The notes: generated from the sequence alone by a model not told the origin. A DNA stretch of 64,000 nucleotides from an uncultured Verrucomicrobiales bacterium (GCA_937928545.1 CALGJQ010000007.1:1-64000); one strand, 5' to 3'. Positions 8,853 to 17,728 are shown, numbered from the stretch's first letter. Translations and numbers: made by a program.

Positions 8853-8879
8853 TGCGACTCAAATCTACGATCGTATTAT

Positions 8880-9536
8880 CTACGCGCAGCTGGAGCATTT
8901 GCTAGTCCGGCAGGCGTGGCCGCAGGAGCAGAGGTTTCCAATGTGTGCGGTGATTAGGAAAATTCCTCCCATCGTGGTTACGATGGCGGCGGGGGGGATG
9001 TGTAGGCTGGTTTCGCCACTTTCATCGACTAGGAGGCTGGGGCAGCAGTTGTCGACGCAGCCGGTGGACACTGCTGGATTGGCCTCGTTTTCGTTTGCGA
9101 CGAGGCCGCATTCTCCTTCGGTACATGCGCTTTCACAAGTGGGTTCCTCGGATGTGATTGACTCAGTTTGGGCGGGTGGTGCGAGGTTGGCTTCGGCGGT
9201 GGCGATGTCGTTCGAGTGATTCGATTTGGTGAACGCGGGAAGCATGGCACCAATTAGGACAAAGAAAATTCCGATCGAGGCGGTGATTAGGATCCAGCGT
9301 TTTTTGTGGGTCTGATAGCCTTTTCGGATCGAAAAGACGGCAAGTGGCACTACAAAAATGGCGACTAGAATGTGAGAGGCTGGGTGGGCCCAGACACGGC
9401 CGAAGGTCGGGAGTGCGAGAAGCAAAATTGGGGCGAGGGCACAGTGGATTGCGCACAGGATGGAGGCTGCAACTCCCACTTGATCAGCTTTTTGATGAGT
9501 GAGAGATTGAGGGGCGATGGTGCTTGGTGGATTCAT
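8880..9536 (-). CDS. MerC-domain membrane protein
   Basis: A 218-residue membrane protein with the MerC pattern: Asp-Gln-Val-Gly start, then ASILCAIHCALAPILLLALP, containing the conserved Cys and His of the first helix. Three or four transmembrane segments are visible (around 24-45, 55-72, 85-103 and 172-190). Between the third and last helix is a soluble Cys/Glu-rich loop (TCESACTEGECG, GCVDNCCP) and the tail is Cys-rich (NLCSCGHACRTSKCSSCA). MerC carries Hg(II) in mercury operons, but chromosomal homologues without merA or merR are more likely tied to general metal handling. It follows an unknown gene by 22 nt. That pair lies downstream of a palindromic operator-like site, consistent with metal-responsive control. 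Confidence 0.85.
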   Translation of the reverse strand: MNPPSTIAPQSLTHQKADQVGVAASILCAIHCALAPILLLALPTFGRVWAHPASHILVAIFVVPLAVFSIRKGYQTHKKRWILITASIGIFFVLIGAMLPAFTKSNHSNDIATAEANLAPPAQTESITSEEPTCESACTEGECGLVANENEANPAVSTGCVDNCCPSLLVDESGETSLHIPPAAIVTTMGGIFLITAHIGNLCSCGHACRTSKCSSCA

Positions 9537-9558
9537 GGTTTAGAAAGAAGTGAGGTTG

Positions 9559-10149
9559 TTAGAGGTGATTTTTGGGGCCGTAATGCTTGGGTCTTTGAAG
9601 ATTGCTTGGAGAGTGACGGAGACACTTAAACCACTGAAGAGCGGCGGAGGGTTCGACCCACTGTTTGGCTTTGGGGACTTTGCGATATTTGTGGAAGTTC
9701 TCTCTTCGGTAAGCATGGCCAAAACGGGCCAAAACGGCTTCTTCATATTCGATCACCCAATCGAGAAAGGGAAGGGAGGCAGCGTGGAGTTCAGTTTTGG
9801 TCGCGGATTTCAATAATCCTTTTTGCCATGCTCCTGGGAGGGGCGTTTCCTCTCCAGACTGCCAGAGGTAGCAGTGCCGGCGTGGACGAATGAAGGTGAA
9901 GCCACCTTCTGGGCCATGCCATCCCGCGCAGGCTCCGTAGAGTTCGATATGGCCGCTTTGCCAGGCTAAGCGGTAGCAACTGGTTCCTTGAAGGCCTTTG
10001 GATGGGCTTCGCTGAAATCCTTGCTCTTTTAGAAAATTTCCCGTCGGTCTCAGGACATCTTGGCCCCAAAAGAACATCTGTTGTTGTAGTCCTTGGGCAA
10101 GGTCTCGTTGAAAGCAGGATGGAATTCCCGAGAGGGCTATGGTGCTCAT
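9559..10149 (-). CDS. Hypothetical protein upstream of merC
   Basis: A protein of about 196 residues starting MSTIALSGIPSCFQRDL. It matches no family I recognise. Features seen are a Trp/His-rich centre (GACAGWHGPEGGFTFIRPRR, then HCYLW) and a basic C-terminal region with KYRKVPKAKQWVEP. No membrane helix is evident with this start. An in-frame ATG at 10179 would add ten hydrophobic residues, but that stretch is encoded by one arm of the inverted repeat at 10155-10201, so 10149 is preferred. It precedes merC by 22 nt on the same strand and probably shares its promoter and control. Confidence 0.6.
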   Translation of the reverse strand: MSTIALSGIPSCFQRDLAQGLQQQMFFWGQDVLRPTGNFLKEQGFQRSPSKGLQGTSCYRLAWQSGHIELYGACAGWHGPEGGFTFIRPRRHCYLWQSGEETPLPGAWQKGLLKSATKTELHAASLPFLDWVIEYEEAVLARFGHAYRRENFHKYRKVPKAKQWVEPSAALQWFKCLRHSPSNLQRPKHYGPKNHL

Positions 10150-10154
10150 GACGA

Positions 10155-10201
10155 TAACGCAAATTACTTGCAGCAGCATCTAACGCAAGTAATTTGCGTT
10201 A
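10155..10201. promoter_or_regulatory. Paired palindromic operator candidate
   Basis: A perfect 17-bp inverted repeat (TAACGCAAATTACTTGC at 10155-10171 and its reverse complement at 10185-10201) with a 13-nt spacer. The right part is also a 21-bp palindrome of its own: TAACGCAA (10181-10188), five central bases, TTGCGTTA (10194-10201). The left part starts with the same TAACGCAA and degenerates on its right side. So there may be two sites 26 bp apart, on nearly the same face of the helix. The 21-bp symmetric form is like Fur/Zur-family operators, and the gene pair it precedes includes a MerC protein. The regulator is not identified. Confidence 0.6.
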
Positions 10202-10268
10202 ACAATTATTTTTGTGGGATAGGCATGAGCGAAAAGAATGGGTCAGGGATTGAAATAAGCCTTTACCT

Positions 10269-11825
10269 ATGGAAGAAGCGGGTGTGAGTAATCCATTTCG
10301 CGAGGATCTCGTGTCCCGCAATTTAGCTGAGGCATGTAGTGTTGTTATTTTTGGAGCGACCGGTGATTTAACCCATCGGAAACTGATTCCTGCTCTCTAT
10401 AATCTAGCGGCTGATGGCGAGCTGCCAGCTGGGGTGAAGATTTTGGGCTTTGCGCGACGGGATTGGACCGATGAGTTTTTTCGTGAAGGATTGGAGAAGT
10501 TGAATAAGCAAGTTTCTCGGACTGGGCATGATGAAGAGATTTGGGAAAGTTTGGCCGCGAATGTTCATTACCATCAGAGTGAGTTTCAAGATGAGGACGG
10601 CTATAAGCGTCTTGCCGAGCGTTTGGACGAGATTGATCGCGAGCGCGGAGGGAAGGGGAATCGGCTTTTCTACATTGCGAGTGCGCCGGAATACTTCGAC
10701 GACATTTTGCTGAACCTTAAGAAGGCGGGCTTGAGCCAAGAACGGCCTGATTGTGAGGGTTGCTGGTCGCGAGTGATTGTTGAGAAGCCCTTTGGGACGA
10801 CCTTGGCGACGGCGCAGCATTTGAACGAGGTGGTGAACGGAACTTTTCAGGAGAAGGATACTTACCGAATCGATCACTACCTCGGGAAAGAAACGGCGCA
10901 GAACATTATGGTGCTGCGTTTTGCGAATGCCATTTTTGAGCCGATGTGGAATAAGGAACACATTGATCATGTCCAAATCACCTGCTCTGAGCATCTGGGA
11001 ATGGAAGGGGGACGGGGTGGTTATTATGACAAAGCGGGGGCCTTGCGAGATATGGTGCAGAACCATCTTTTGCAGCTTCTCAGCTTGGTAGCGATGGAGC
11101 CGCCGACTGATCTCACGGCGGATGGAGTGCGAGATGAGAAGGTGAAAGTGATTCGTTCGCTTCGCCAGTGGGATACGCCTGAGTTGGTGGCGGAGAATGT
11201 GATTCGCGGTCAATACGTCGCGGGAAATGTGAATGGCAATGAAGTGCCGGGGTATCGAGAGGAAGACCGTGTCGATCCGGAGTCTGAAACGGAAGCTTAT
11301 GTGGCTTTGCGCTGCATGATTGATACTTGGCGCTGGAGTGGGGTGCCTTTTTACGTGCGGATGGGTAAGAGGCTTCCGAAGAAGGCGACGGAGATTTCGA
11401 TTCACTTTAAAGAGACTCCGAGTGTGCTCTTCAATGCCAGCCCTGGTGGAGTTCCAGCGGGGAATGTTTTGGTGATCCGGATTCAGCCTGATGAAGGGAT
11501 TTCCTTGATGATGAATTCGAAGCTTCCGGGGACGACCTTGAGGATGGAGCCGGTGAAGATGGATTTCCGTTACGCGAGTAGCTTTGGAAAGAGTAGTCCA
11601 GAGGCCTATGAGCGTCTTTTGTTAGATGCGATGGCGGGAGATGCGACTTTGTTTGCGCGTCGAGATGAAGTGGAGGAAGCTTGGCGCTTTATTGATAAGA
11701 TTCACAATGCTTGGGCCGAGAAGGGGAAGGAGATTCCGATCGCGGAATTCCCAGCGGGATCTTGGGGGCCACGGGAGGCGGATGAAATGCTTGCGAAGGA
11801 TGGGCGCACCTGGAGGAGGCTTTAA
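10269..11825 (+). CDS. zwf: Glucose-6-phosphate 1-dehydrogenase
   Basis: NADP-linked oxidation of glucose 6-phosphate to 6-phosphogluconolactone, the entry step of the oxidative pentose phosphate pathway, in the cytoplasm. The 518-residue length is typical. The cofactor fingerprint VVIFGATGDLTHRKLIPALY is near residue 26, the substrate signature RIDHYLGKE is near residue 200, and the conserved GKRLPKK follows later. It is followed after one base by opcA, the usual partner in cyanobacteria, actinobacteria and Verrucomicrobia. The start is the ATG at 10269; the palindromic site lies about 70 nt upstream on the divergent side. Confidence 0.97.
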   Translation: MEEAGVSNPFREDLVSRNLAEACSVVIFGATGDLTHRKLIPALYNLAADGELPAGVKILGFARRDWTDEFFREGLEKLNKQVSRTGHDEEIWESLAANVHYHQSEFQDEDGYKRLAERLDEIDRERGGKGNRLFYIASAPEYFDDILLNLKKAGLSQERPDCEGCWSRVIVEKPFGTTLATAQHLNEVVNGTFQEKDTYRIDHYLGKETAQNIMVLRFANAIFEPMWNKEHIDHVQITCSEHLGMEGGRGGYYDKAGALRDMVQNHLLQLLSLVAMEPPTDLTADGVRDEKVKVIRSLRQWDTPELVAENVIRGQYVAGNVNGNEVPGYREEDRVDPESETEAYVALRCMIDTWRWSGVPFYVRMGKRLPKKATEISIHFKETPSVLFNASPGGVPAGNVLVIRIQPDEGISLMMNSKLPGTTLRMEPVKMDFRYASSFGKSSPEAYERLLLDAMAGDATLFARRDEVEEAWRFIDKIHNAWAEKGKEIPIAEFPAGSWGPREADEMLAKDGRTWRRL

Positions 11826-11826
11826 G

Positions 11827-12888
11827 ATGAGCGAGGTGATTTCTACAGAAGGTCTCGGGGTGCCGGTGAAAGTTGGCGAGATTGATCGTGAGCTGAAGAA
11901 ACTTTGGGAGGCAGATGATGCGAGCACAAATGCTTCGTTGATGAACTTCCTCGTTTACACCGAGGATCCCGCGGAGCTGTCTAAGAATTCGGAGACCATT
12001 CAGGAACTGACGCGCGAGCATGCTTGTCGGGCGGTTTTGATCGCGATGGATCGAAAGGCGAGCGAGGTCAGTGTGGAAGCATGGATTACCGCTCATTGTC
12101 ATTTGGCTCATGGGAAGAAGTCGATTTGCTCTGAGCAGATTTCTTTTTTACTTCATGGGAAGGCGATGGGGAGGCTTCGCAATACCGTCTTTGCTCATTT
12201 GAATAGTGACCTGCCTTTGGTGTTTTGGTGGCAGGGTGAGTTTAGCGATCTTTTTGAGGAGAGGCTTTATCGGCTTCTGAATCGTCTTATTTTCGATAGC
12301 TCGACGTGGACTGATCCGGTGGCTGGCTTCCGTCGTTTGGCAGATGCGCGAGAGGATACCAAAGGGCGGATGGTGACGCAGGATTTGTCGTGGACGCGGA
12401 GCTATTTTTACCGTCTCGCGGTGGCGAGACTTTTTGACGATCCGATCGCGCAGCAAAATTTTGCGAAGATTGAGTCAGTGAGGGTGACGGGGCATCCTGA
12501 TTATCGCATGGCAGGCCTTCAGTTGGCCGCTTGGGTGATTCAGCGTTCGGGGTGGAAAGTGGTCTCGCATGATGATGAGGGATACCTCTTGGAATCGAGA
12601 GACGGATCGTCGATCCGATGGGATTTCGTTTGGAAAGAGGATGCGGCTCCGATTGCGGAGCTGGCCATTTTTGCACCCGATTGCACGGTTAAGGTTTCGC
12701 GTGAAGCGGGGAATCCTCACCTTTGCCAATCGATTTGTGCGGGTGGTCACTGTGTCGATTTCAGTGGTCCGGCGGATTCCGATGAGCCGGAGGGCTTGGT
12801 GGCGAGTCAACTTTCGCGGGGAGGAAAAAATTCTCTTTTTCTTGAGGTTCTTCCTCAATTTGTGGCGCTCCTTGAGGCGGGGGGCTAA
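11827..12888 (+). CDS. opcA: Glucose-6-phosphate dehydrogenase assembly protein OpcA
   Basis: A 353-residue OpcA-family protein. In cyanobacteria and actinobacteria OpcA is needed for Zwf assembly or redox activation. Seen here are the conserved segments REHACRAVLIA and SDLPLVFWWQGEF in the N-terminal half and the usual wall of hydrophobic strands before the GGHCVDFSG motif. The true start is the ATG at 11827, directly after the zwf stop. A longer reading starting at 11626 lies inside zwf in another frame and is an artefact. Zwf and OpcA are almost certainly co-translated. Confidence 0.9.
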   Translation: MSEVISTEGLGVPVKVGEIDRELKKLWEADDASTNASLMNFLVYTEDPAELSKNSETIQELTREHACRAVLIAMDRKASEVSVEAWITAHCHLAHGKKSICSEQISFLLHGKAMGRLRNTVFAHLNSDLPLVFWWQGEFSDLFEERLYRLLNRLIFDSSTWTDPVAGFRRLADAREDTKGRMVTQDLSWTRSYFYRLAVARLFDDPIAQQNFAKIESVRVTGHPDYRMAGLQLAAWVIQRSGWKVVSHDDEGYLLESRDGSSIRWDFVWKEDAAPIAELAIFAPDCTVKVSREAGNPHLCQSICAGGHCVDFSGPADSDEPEGLVASQLSRGGKNSLFLEVLPQFVALLEAGG

Positions 12889-12967
12889 AAAGTGGGGAAT
12901 TGGAAGAGGTTTTCTATTGCCAAGTCCGGCTCCGAACTTTATCACCCGCCCGCAGCAAATGCTGTAT

Positions 12968-13043
12968 GGCTCATTAGCTCAGTTGGTAGAGCAGGGGATT
13001 GAAAATCCCTGTGTCCCTGGTTCGATTCCGGGATGAGCCACCA
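12968..13043 (+). tRNA. tRNA-Phe (GAA)
   Basis: A 76-nt cloverleaf with CCA encoded. The acceptor stem is GGCTCAT paired with ATGAGCC, the D arm GCTCAGTTGGTAGAGC, the anticodon stem GGGGA/TCCCT with loop TTGAAAA (anticodon GAA), and the T arm CCTGGTTCGATTCCGGG. All stems pair. It stands alone between opcA and the LRR protein gene. Confidence 0.97.
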
Positions 13044-13051
13044 CTCTTTTT

Positions 13052-13087
13052 AAAAGCCTCGCGATGGAAACATGGCGGGGCTTTTTT
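13052..13087. terminator. Intrinsic terminator after tRNA-Phe
   Basis: Stem AAAGCCTCGC with GCGGGGCTTT (one G-T wobble) around a loop of about 12 nt, followed by a T run. It lies 8 nt after the tRNA and touches the stop codon of the convergent LRR gene, so it may serve both. Confidence 0.8.
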
Positions 13088-15338
13088 AGTCTGAACTGAT
13101 CCGGACCCGAAAGAGGTGGCCTCCGGTGGTGAGAGTGGGGTGGTCTTGGGGGATGAGGAAGGATCCGTTGGTGAAGGGGACGTCTCTGACTCTCGTCCAA
13201 GTTTTGAGATCTGATGAGCTGTATAGGAGGAGGGGGGCGTTGGTGGCTTGGAGGGAGATTCTGAGGTTTGAATCCACAAATTGAGTTTGAGTGACGACGG
13301 GGGTGGGGAAAGTGGGGAGGTTTGCGATGGTGACGGGGCGGTTTTCAAAGGTGTCTTGAAAGCCTGCGGATGTGGGGTGGATGACGACTTGGAAGTTTAA
13401 GGGGGAGTCGAGAAAGAGCTCTTCCCCGAGAGTGGGGATGTTGCCGTGGAAGAAGAGTTCGTTAAGGCTGGTGAGTTGAGAGAAGGCCTGAGTGGGGAGG
13501 TGAGTGATGTCGGCGGGGATGTTGATTCTGGTGAGTGATTGACAGCGATGGAAGGCGAGTTCGCCGATTTCTTGGAGGAAGGATGGGAGGACAAGAGTGC
13601 CGAGGTTTTGGCAGGAGAAGAAGGCGCGGGCTTCGATGATTTCAAGATCTGTGGGAAGGATGATTTCGGTGAAGTTGAGGCAGTAGGCGAAGGCGCTTTC
13701 ACCGATCGTGGTGACGCTTGCGGGAACTTGGAAAGTGGGGTTTGAGATTCCAGCGGGGACCATGAGGAGGGTGCTGAGGTTTTTGGAAAAGAGGGTGTTA
13801 TCGATGACTGAGAAATTAGGGTTATCGGGCGATAGGGTGAGGGTGTCTAGGGAGGAGCAATTTTGAAAAGCAGTGGGAGTGAAGCTGCTCAAATTTGGGG
13901 GAAGGGTCGCGGTTTGGAGACTGGTGCAATCTTGGAAGGCTCCGTCTGGCAGCGTGGTGATTTGGTCGCCAAAGTCGATAGAAGTGAGGCTTGAGCAATT
14001 AGAAAAAGCGAATGAGCCGAGTTCGGTAGGGCTATTTTCGAAAGTGAGAGACCGGATGCCGCTATTGAAAAACGCGCGCTGAGCGATGCTGTTCACTTTG
14101 TTGGGAATGACGAGATTGCGAAGGAAAGAGCAGCTTAAGAAAGCCGTGGCGCCGATTGATTCGAGAGTGGATGGGAAGGTGGGGCTTTGAAGAAAGAGGC
14201 AGCTATGGAAGGCGGCGTCACCGATGCTTTTTGTATTGGGGCCGAATTGGACGGACTGGAGGGAGCGGCATCCGAAGAAGGTCCGCGCGGAGATTTTATC
14301 GAGTGAATTTGGGAGATCGATCTGACCAAGGCTGGTGCAGTTGGCGAAGGCGGAGGATCCGAGATTTGAAATGCTATCTGGAAGAGTGATTGATCCCAAG
14401 CTGAGGCAGGACTCGAAGGCTTCTTGGCCCACTGAGGTGAGTTGGGAAGTGAGGGTGATACTTTGAAGACTGGAGCACTCGAAGAAGAGTCTATCAGAAA
14501 TTTCGAGAAGCCCTGAGCCAAGGGTGACTGAGCTAAGGGCGCGGCAGTCTTCAAAGGCAGATGGCCCGATTGTGCTCACTGAGTCAGGGATTTGAAGGGA
14601 TGACAGGAGTGGGCAATCTTGAAAAGCTTGAGAACCGATTGAGCTAAGATTGGCTCCAAAGGAGACGGTTTCGAGATTCGAGCAAGAGAGATAGGCTTCG
14701 GATTCGAGAGTGAGGAGGGAATCTGGCAGGGCGACTTGAGCCAAGCGAGTGAAGGCGAAGGATCGTGGGCCAATGGAGCTTAGATTTGAGCTTGGGGTGA
14801 GTTCGAGAAGCCCGAGATTCCCTTCGAAGGCTCCGCCTGCGATGCGTGTGACCGATTCGGGGATGGTGAAGGTTTCGGTGTTGTTTGCGACGGGGTAGGC
14901 GACGAGGGTCGAGAGGTCTTCGCTGTAGATGATTCCGTTTTGAACTTCGTAGGAGGGATTGTCGGAAGCGACACTGAGAGCGGTGATTCGACGAGTCCCG
15001 ACGAGCGCGCTGGCTTGTATGTCATCGACCGAAGCCGGAATGGTGAGGCTGGTGATGGTGGTTCCCCAAAAGGCTTCTCTCTCGATGGTTCGTAGGCTGG
15101 AAGGAAGGGTGATGGAGCTTAAGTTTTGGCAAATTTGAAAAGCCTGCTCGCCAATCACGGTGACGGGTTGGCCTTCGATGGTGGACGGGATGTTAAGAGG
15201 TCCGGATGCTAGAATATTGCAGTCCGTGATGACGACGTGATCGTCTTTGACCTCGTAGGTAAGATCACTGAGAGAAGCGGCCGAGAGGGACGAAAGCGTA
15301 GCGAGTAGGATCACCCAATGATGGAGAAGGGTCTTCAT
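13086..15338 (-). CDS. Secreted BspA-type leucine-rich-repeat protein
   Basis: A 750-residue exported protein. Residues 1-21 (MKTLLHHWVILLATLSSLSA) form a signal peptide. About residues 50-640 are BspA/LRR_5 repeats of roughly 23 residues with the pattern IG..AF..C.SL..I.LP.SL, and the linker form IIYSEDLSTLVAYP occurs twice (also LFSKNLSTLLMVP). The last about 80 residues form a short beta-rich domain ending GGHLFRVRISSD, similar to C-termini of other verrucomicrobial secreted proteins. A surface or extracellular binding role is likely; no catalytic motif is seen. It overlaps pdxH by 4 nt (ATGA). Confidence 0.88.
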   Translation of the reverse strand: MKTLLHHWVILLATLSSLSAASLSDLTYEVKDDHVVITDCNILASGPLNIPSTIEGQPVTVIGEQAFQICQNLSSITLPSSLRTIEREAFWGTTITSLTIPASVDDIQASALVGTRRITALSVASDNPSYEVQNGIIYSEDLSTLVAYPVANNTETFTIPESVTRIAGGAFEGNLGLLELTPSSNLSSIGPRSFAFTRLAQVALPDSLLTLESEAYLSCSNLETVSFGANLSSIGSQAFQDCPLLSSLQIPDSVSTIGPSAFEDCRALSSVTLGSGLLEISDRLFFECSSLQSITLTSQLTSVGQEAFESCLSLGSITLPDSISNLGSSAFANCTSLGQIDLPNSLDKISARTFFGCRSLQSVQFGPNTKSIGDAAFHSCLFLQSPTFPSTLESIGATAFLSCSFLRNLVIPNKVNSIAQRAFFNSGIRSLTFENSPTELGSFAFSNCSSLTSIDFGDQITTLPDGAFQDCTSLQTATLPPNLSSFTPTAFQNCSSLDTLTLSPDNPNFSVIDNTLFSKNLSTLLMVPAGISNPTFQVPASVTTIGESAFAYCLNFTEIILPTDLEIIEARAFFSCQNLGTLVLPSFLQEIGELAFHRCQSLTRINIPADITHLPTQAFSQLTSLNELFFHGNIPTLGEELFLDSPLNFQVVIHPTSAGFQDTFENRPVTIANLPTFPTPVVTQTQFVDSNLRISLQATNAPLLLYSSSDLKTWTRVRDVPFTNGSFLIPQDHPTLTTGGHLFRVRISSD

Positions 15339-15976
15339 GGACTGAGCCGTTCAATGATCCAGGATTTGTCTTTGATGAGGTATCGCAGGCGGTCGTGGAG
15401 ACGGCCTTGGCGACCTTGCCAAAATTCGATGTAAGTTGGGGTGAATTCGTAACCACCCCAGAAGTCAGGGCAGGGAACCTTTTCGGATTTGGGGAAGCGG
15501 GTTTCGAGCTCTGCTTGGCGAGCTTCGAGCGTGGATCGGACCCCGACGCGGGAGGACTGTTTCTCGGAAACCCAGGCTCCGATTTGAGAATCGTAAGGGC
15601 GTGATTGGAAATATTCCTCGGAAATTTCGCGGGAGGTTTTTGCGACGGTGCCGCGAATGTTGATTTGTCGTTCGAGTTCACGCCAGTGGAAGGTAAGCGC
15701 GGCATTTGGGTTTGCAGCGAGGTCCTTCGCTTTTTGAGATTGGTAGTTGGTGAAGAACTGGAGTTTTTCATTGGCAATCCCTTTGAGCAAAATTGTGCGT
15801 GAGGTCACGACGCCTTCTTTATCTGAAGTAGCCAGGTTCATGGCGTTCGAGTCGGGGATTTTTTGGTCACAAGCGACCTGAAACCATTCTTCGAGTTGCG
15901 CAAAGGGAGAGGGGTGCATTTCCGCGATGCGGATGCCGCCTTTGGTGTAATTTTCGCGGAGGTCGGAAAGGTTCAT
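15335..15976 (-). CDS. pdxH: Pyridoxamine 5'-phosphate oxidase
   Basis: FMN enzyme that oxidises pyridoxine or pyridoxamine 5'-phosphate to pyridoxal 5'-phosphate, the last step of vitamin B6 synthesis and salvage. The 213-residue length is normal. FMN and substrate regions seen are SRTILLKGI, FFTNYQSQKAKDL, ALTFHWRELERQINIRG and the C-terminal signature PTYIEFWQGRQGRLHDR, ending with the family's WIIERLSP. It starts by overlapping the stop of a small membrane protein gene (ATGA) and ends by overlapping the LRR gene, so the three form a translationally coupled run. Confidence 0.97.
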   Translation of the reverse strand: MNLSDLRENYTKGGIRIAEMHPSPFAQLEEWFQVACDQKIPDSNAMNLATSDKEGVVTSRTILLKGIANEKLQFFTNYQSQKAKDLAANPNAALTFHWRELERQINIRGTVAKTSREISEEYFQSRPYDSQIGAWVSEKQSSRVGVRSTLEARQAELETRFPKSEKVPCPDFWGGYEFTPTYIEFWQGRQGRLHDRLRYLIKDKSWIIERLSP

Positions 15977-16254
15977 GGCTTTGGTTCGTCTTGATCGTCT
16001 TCAATTTCAAGTGAAACGTAGTCATCGCCCTCTCTTTGCAGGCGGATGGAATTGATCCAAAAAACGGCGATGAGTCCTAGGAGTGCGAAGGTCAGCTCGA
16101 GAAAAACGGGGGTGAACATGAAGCCAGTGATCTTGCGGAAGACCTCGCCCGCGAAGCCGGGTAAGCGCCCGCCGAGGCCGATGCCGATGATGACGGCGGC
16201 GACTCCGAAGATGGGGATGACGCCGGTGAGGATCATCTTGCTGCGCTTGCTCAT
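15973..16254 (-). CDS. Small two-helix membrane protein
   Basis: A 93-residue protein with two predicted membrane helices (about residues 8-27, ILTGVIPIFGVAAVIIGIGL, and about 48-70, PVFLELTFALLGLIAVFWI) joined by a loop of about 20 residues and followed by an acidic tail (EIEDDQDEPKP). No family recognised. Its stop overlaps the pdxH start by 4 nt, so it is a real, translated gene and probably first in the operon with pdxH. Confidence 0.65.
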   Translation of the reverse strand: MSKRSKMILTGVIPIFGVAAVIIGIGLGGRLPGFAGEVFRKITGFMFTPVFLELTFALLGLIAVFWINSIRLQREGDDYVSLEIEDDQDEPKP

Positions 16255-16363
16255 GGGGGGATCATGGCAAAAAGGTCCGGTGCTGGCAATCTTGCTGCCT
16301 TGAAATGGAGTTTCATGCTAGGGGAGGCTTGCCCCAATCGTTGAGCTTGGTAATGCTTTCCCC

Positions 16364-17728
16364 GTGAGGTTGTTTGACACACTGACGCGCGAGCTTGTTC
16401 CGCTAGAGCCGGTTGATGGAAAATCGTTCCGTTTTTACTGCTGTGGGCCGACGGTCTATGGGCCGGCGCATATCGGGAATTTTCGAACCTTCGTGATGCA
16501 GGATGTTTTGCGTCGGGGCTTGGAATTGGGCGGAATGAAGACGAAGCACGTGCGCAACATTACCGATGTGGATGATAAGACGATCCGTGATTCGGTAGCG
16601 GCGGGTCGGACGCTGGAGAATTTCACAGCGGAGTGGCGGGATAAATTTCATGTGGATTGCGAGGCGCTGAATTGCCTGAAGCCGCAAATTGAGCCGAGTG
16701 CGGCGAAGCATGTTCCTGAGCAGATCGCAATGATTGAGGATTTGGTCGAGAAAGGTCACGCCTATGCCTCGGACGATGGCTCGGTGTATTTTAAAATCTC
16801 TTCTTTCGCGGAGTATGGAAAATTGTCGCGACTCGAAACTCGTGAGCTGGATCTGGGGCATACTCAAAACGAGCGCGCGAATTCGGACGAATACGATAAG
16901 GATAATGCAGCGGACTTTGTGCTGTGGAAGAGCCGTCGTGAGGAAGATGGGGAGAATTTTTGGGAGAGTCCGTGGGGACAGGGTCGTCCGGGATGGCACC
17001 TCGAGTGCTCCGCGATGATCTTGAAATACTTGGGTGAGACCTTCGATTTGCATGGCGGTGGTGAGGATTTGATTTTCCCGCATCACGAGAATGAACTGGC
17101 GCAGTCGAAGTGCTCTTGCGGTGGGGAATTTGCGCGTCATTGGTTTCACGCGGCGCATCTTTTGGTGAGTGGGAAGAAGATGTCGAAGTCGAGTGGGACG
17201 CTTTACACGCTCTCTGATCTTGCTGAGGAAGGATGGAGTGCGATGGAGGTGCGTTACGTCTTGATCGGATCGAATTACCGGAAGCAACTCAACTTTACGA
17301 TGGAGTCGCTGCACGCGGCGCGGGAAGCGCTGGGCAAACTGGCAAAGGCTGCGAGTGGGCAGAAGGTGCCGGGTTATCGTGAGCTTTGCAAAGGTGGCGA
17401 TCTTGGAGTCTTTGCGGGGGCTTTCGAAAAGTTGAATGAAGACCTTAATACGGCGGGTGCTTTAGGTGAACTTTTCGGGAATCTTAAAGCGGCTTCGAGC
17501 GAGGCTGATTGGCGGGGATTCTTTACGGTCTTGGCTTCTTTGGGATTGGTTTTACCAGAGGCAGAGAAGGCGGAAGTGCCAGCTGAGATTGAAGAACTTG
17601 CGAGGTTGCGCTGGGAGGCCCGCCAGTCGAAGGATTGGGCGGCTTCGGATCGTTATCGTGATGAGTTGGCGACAAAAGGCTGGGTTGTGAAAGATGGACG
17701 TGAGGGCTACGAGGTGGTGCCTTCATGA
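16364..17728 (+). CDS. cysS: Cysteinyl-tRNA synthetase
   Basis: Charges tRNA-Cys. Class I synthetase of 454 residues with the HIGH-type motif GPAHIGN following the zinc Cys of YCCGPTVYG, further zinc ligands in GWHLECSAM and HHENELAQS, and the KMSKS loop KKMSKSSGT. The full C-terminal anticodon-binding part is present, which separates it from the shorter MshC ligases of mycothiol synthesis. The start appears to be GTG at 16364; a TTG two codons on is an alternative. It overlaps the next gene by 4 nt. Confidence 0.96.
   Translation: MRLFDTLTRELVPLEPVDGKSFRFYCCGPTVYGPAHIGNFRTFVMQDVLRRGLELGGMKTKHVRNITDVDDKTIRDSVAAGRTLENFTAEWRDKFHVDCEALNCLKPQIEPSAAKHVPEQIAMIEDLVEKGHAYASDDGSVYFKISSFAEYGKLSRLETRELDLGHTQNERANSDEYDKDNAADFVLWKSRREEDGENFWESPWGQGRPGWHLECSAMILKYLGETFDLHGGGEDLIFPHHENELAQSKCSCGGEFARHWFHAAHLLVSGKKMSKSSGTLYTLSDLAEEGWSAMEVRYVLIGSNYRKQLNFTMESLHAAREALGKLAKAASGQKVPGYRELCKGGDLGVFAGAFEKLNEDLNTAGALGELFGNLKAASSEADWRGFFTVLASLGLVLPEAEKAEVPAEIEELARLRWEARQSKDWAASDRYRDELATKGWVVKDGREGYEVVPS

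Noticed and set aside
10404-11405. 333-aa frame opposite zwf
   Set aside because: Shadow of the zwf gene without domain content.
11626-11826. Upstream extension of opcA to 11626
   Set aside because: This part lies inside zwf in another frame and is not homologous to OpcA; the ATG at 11827 fits.
16364-17728. Reading cysS as an MshC-type cysteine ligase linked to the sugar genes
   Set aside because: The full CysRS length and C-terminal anticodon part are present, so it is an ordinary synthetase.
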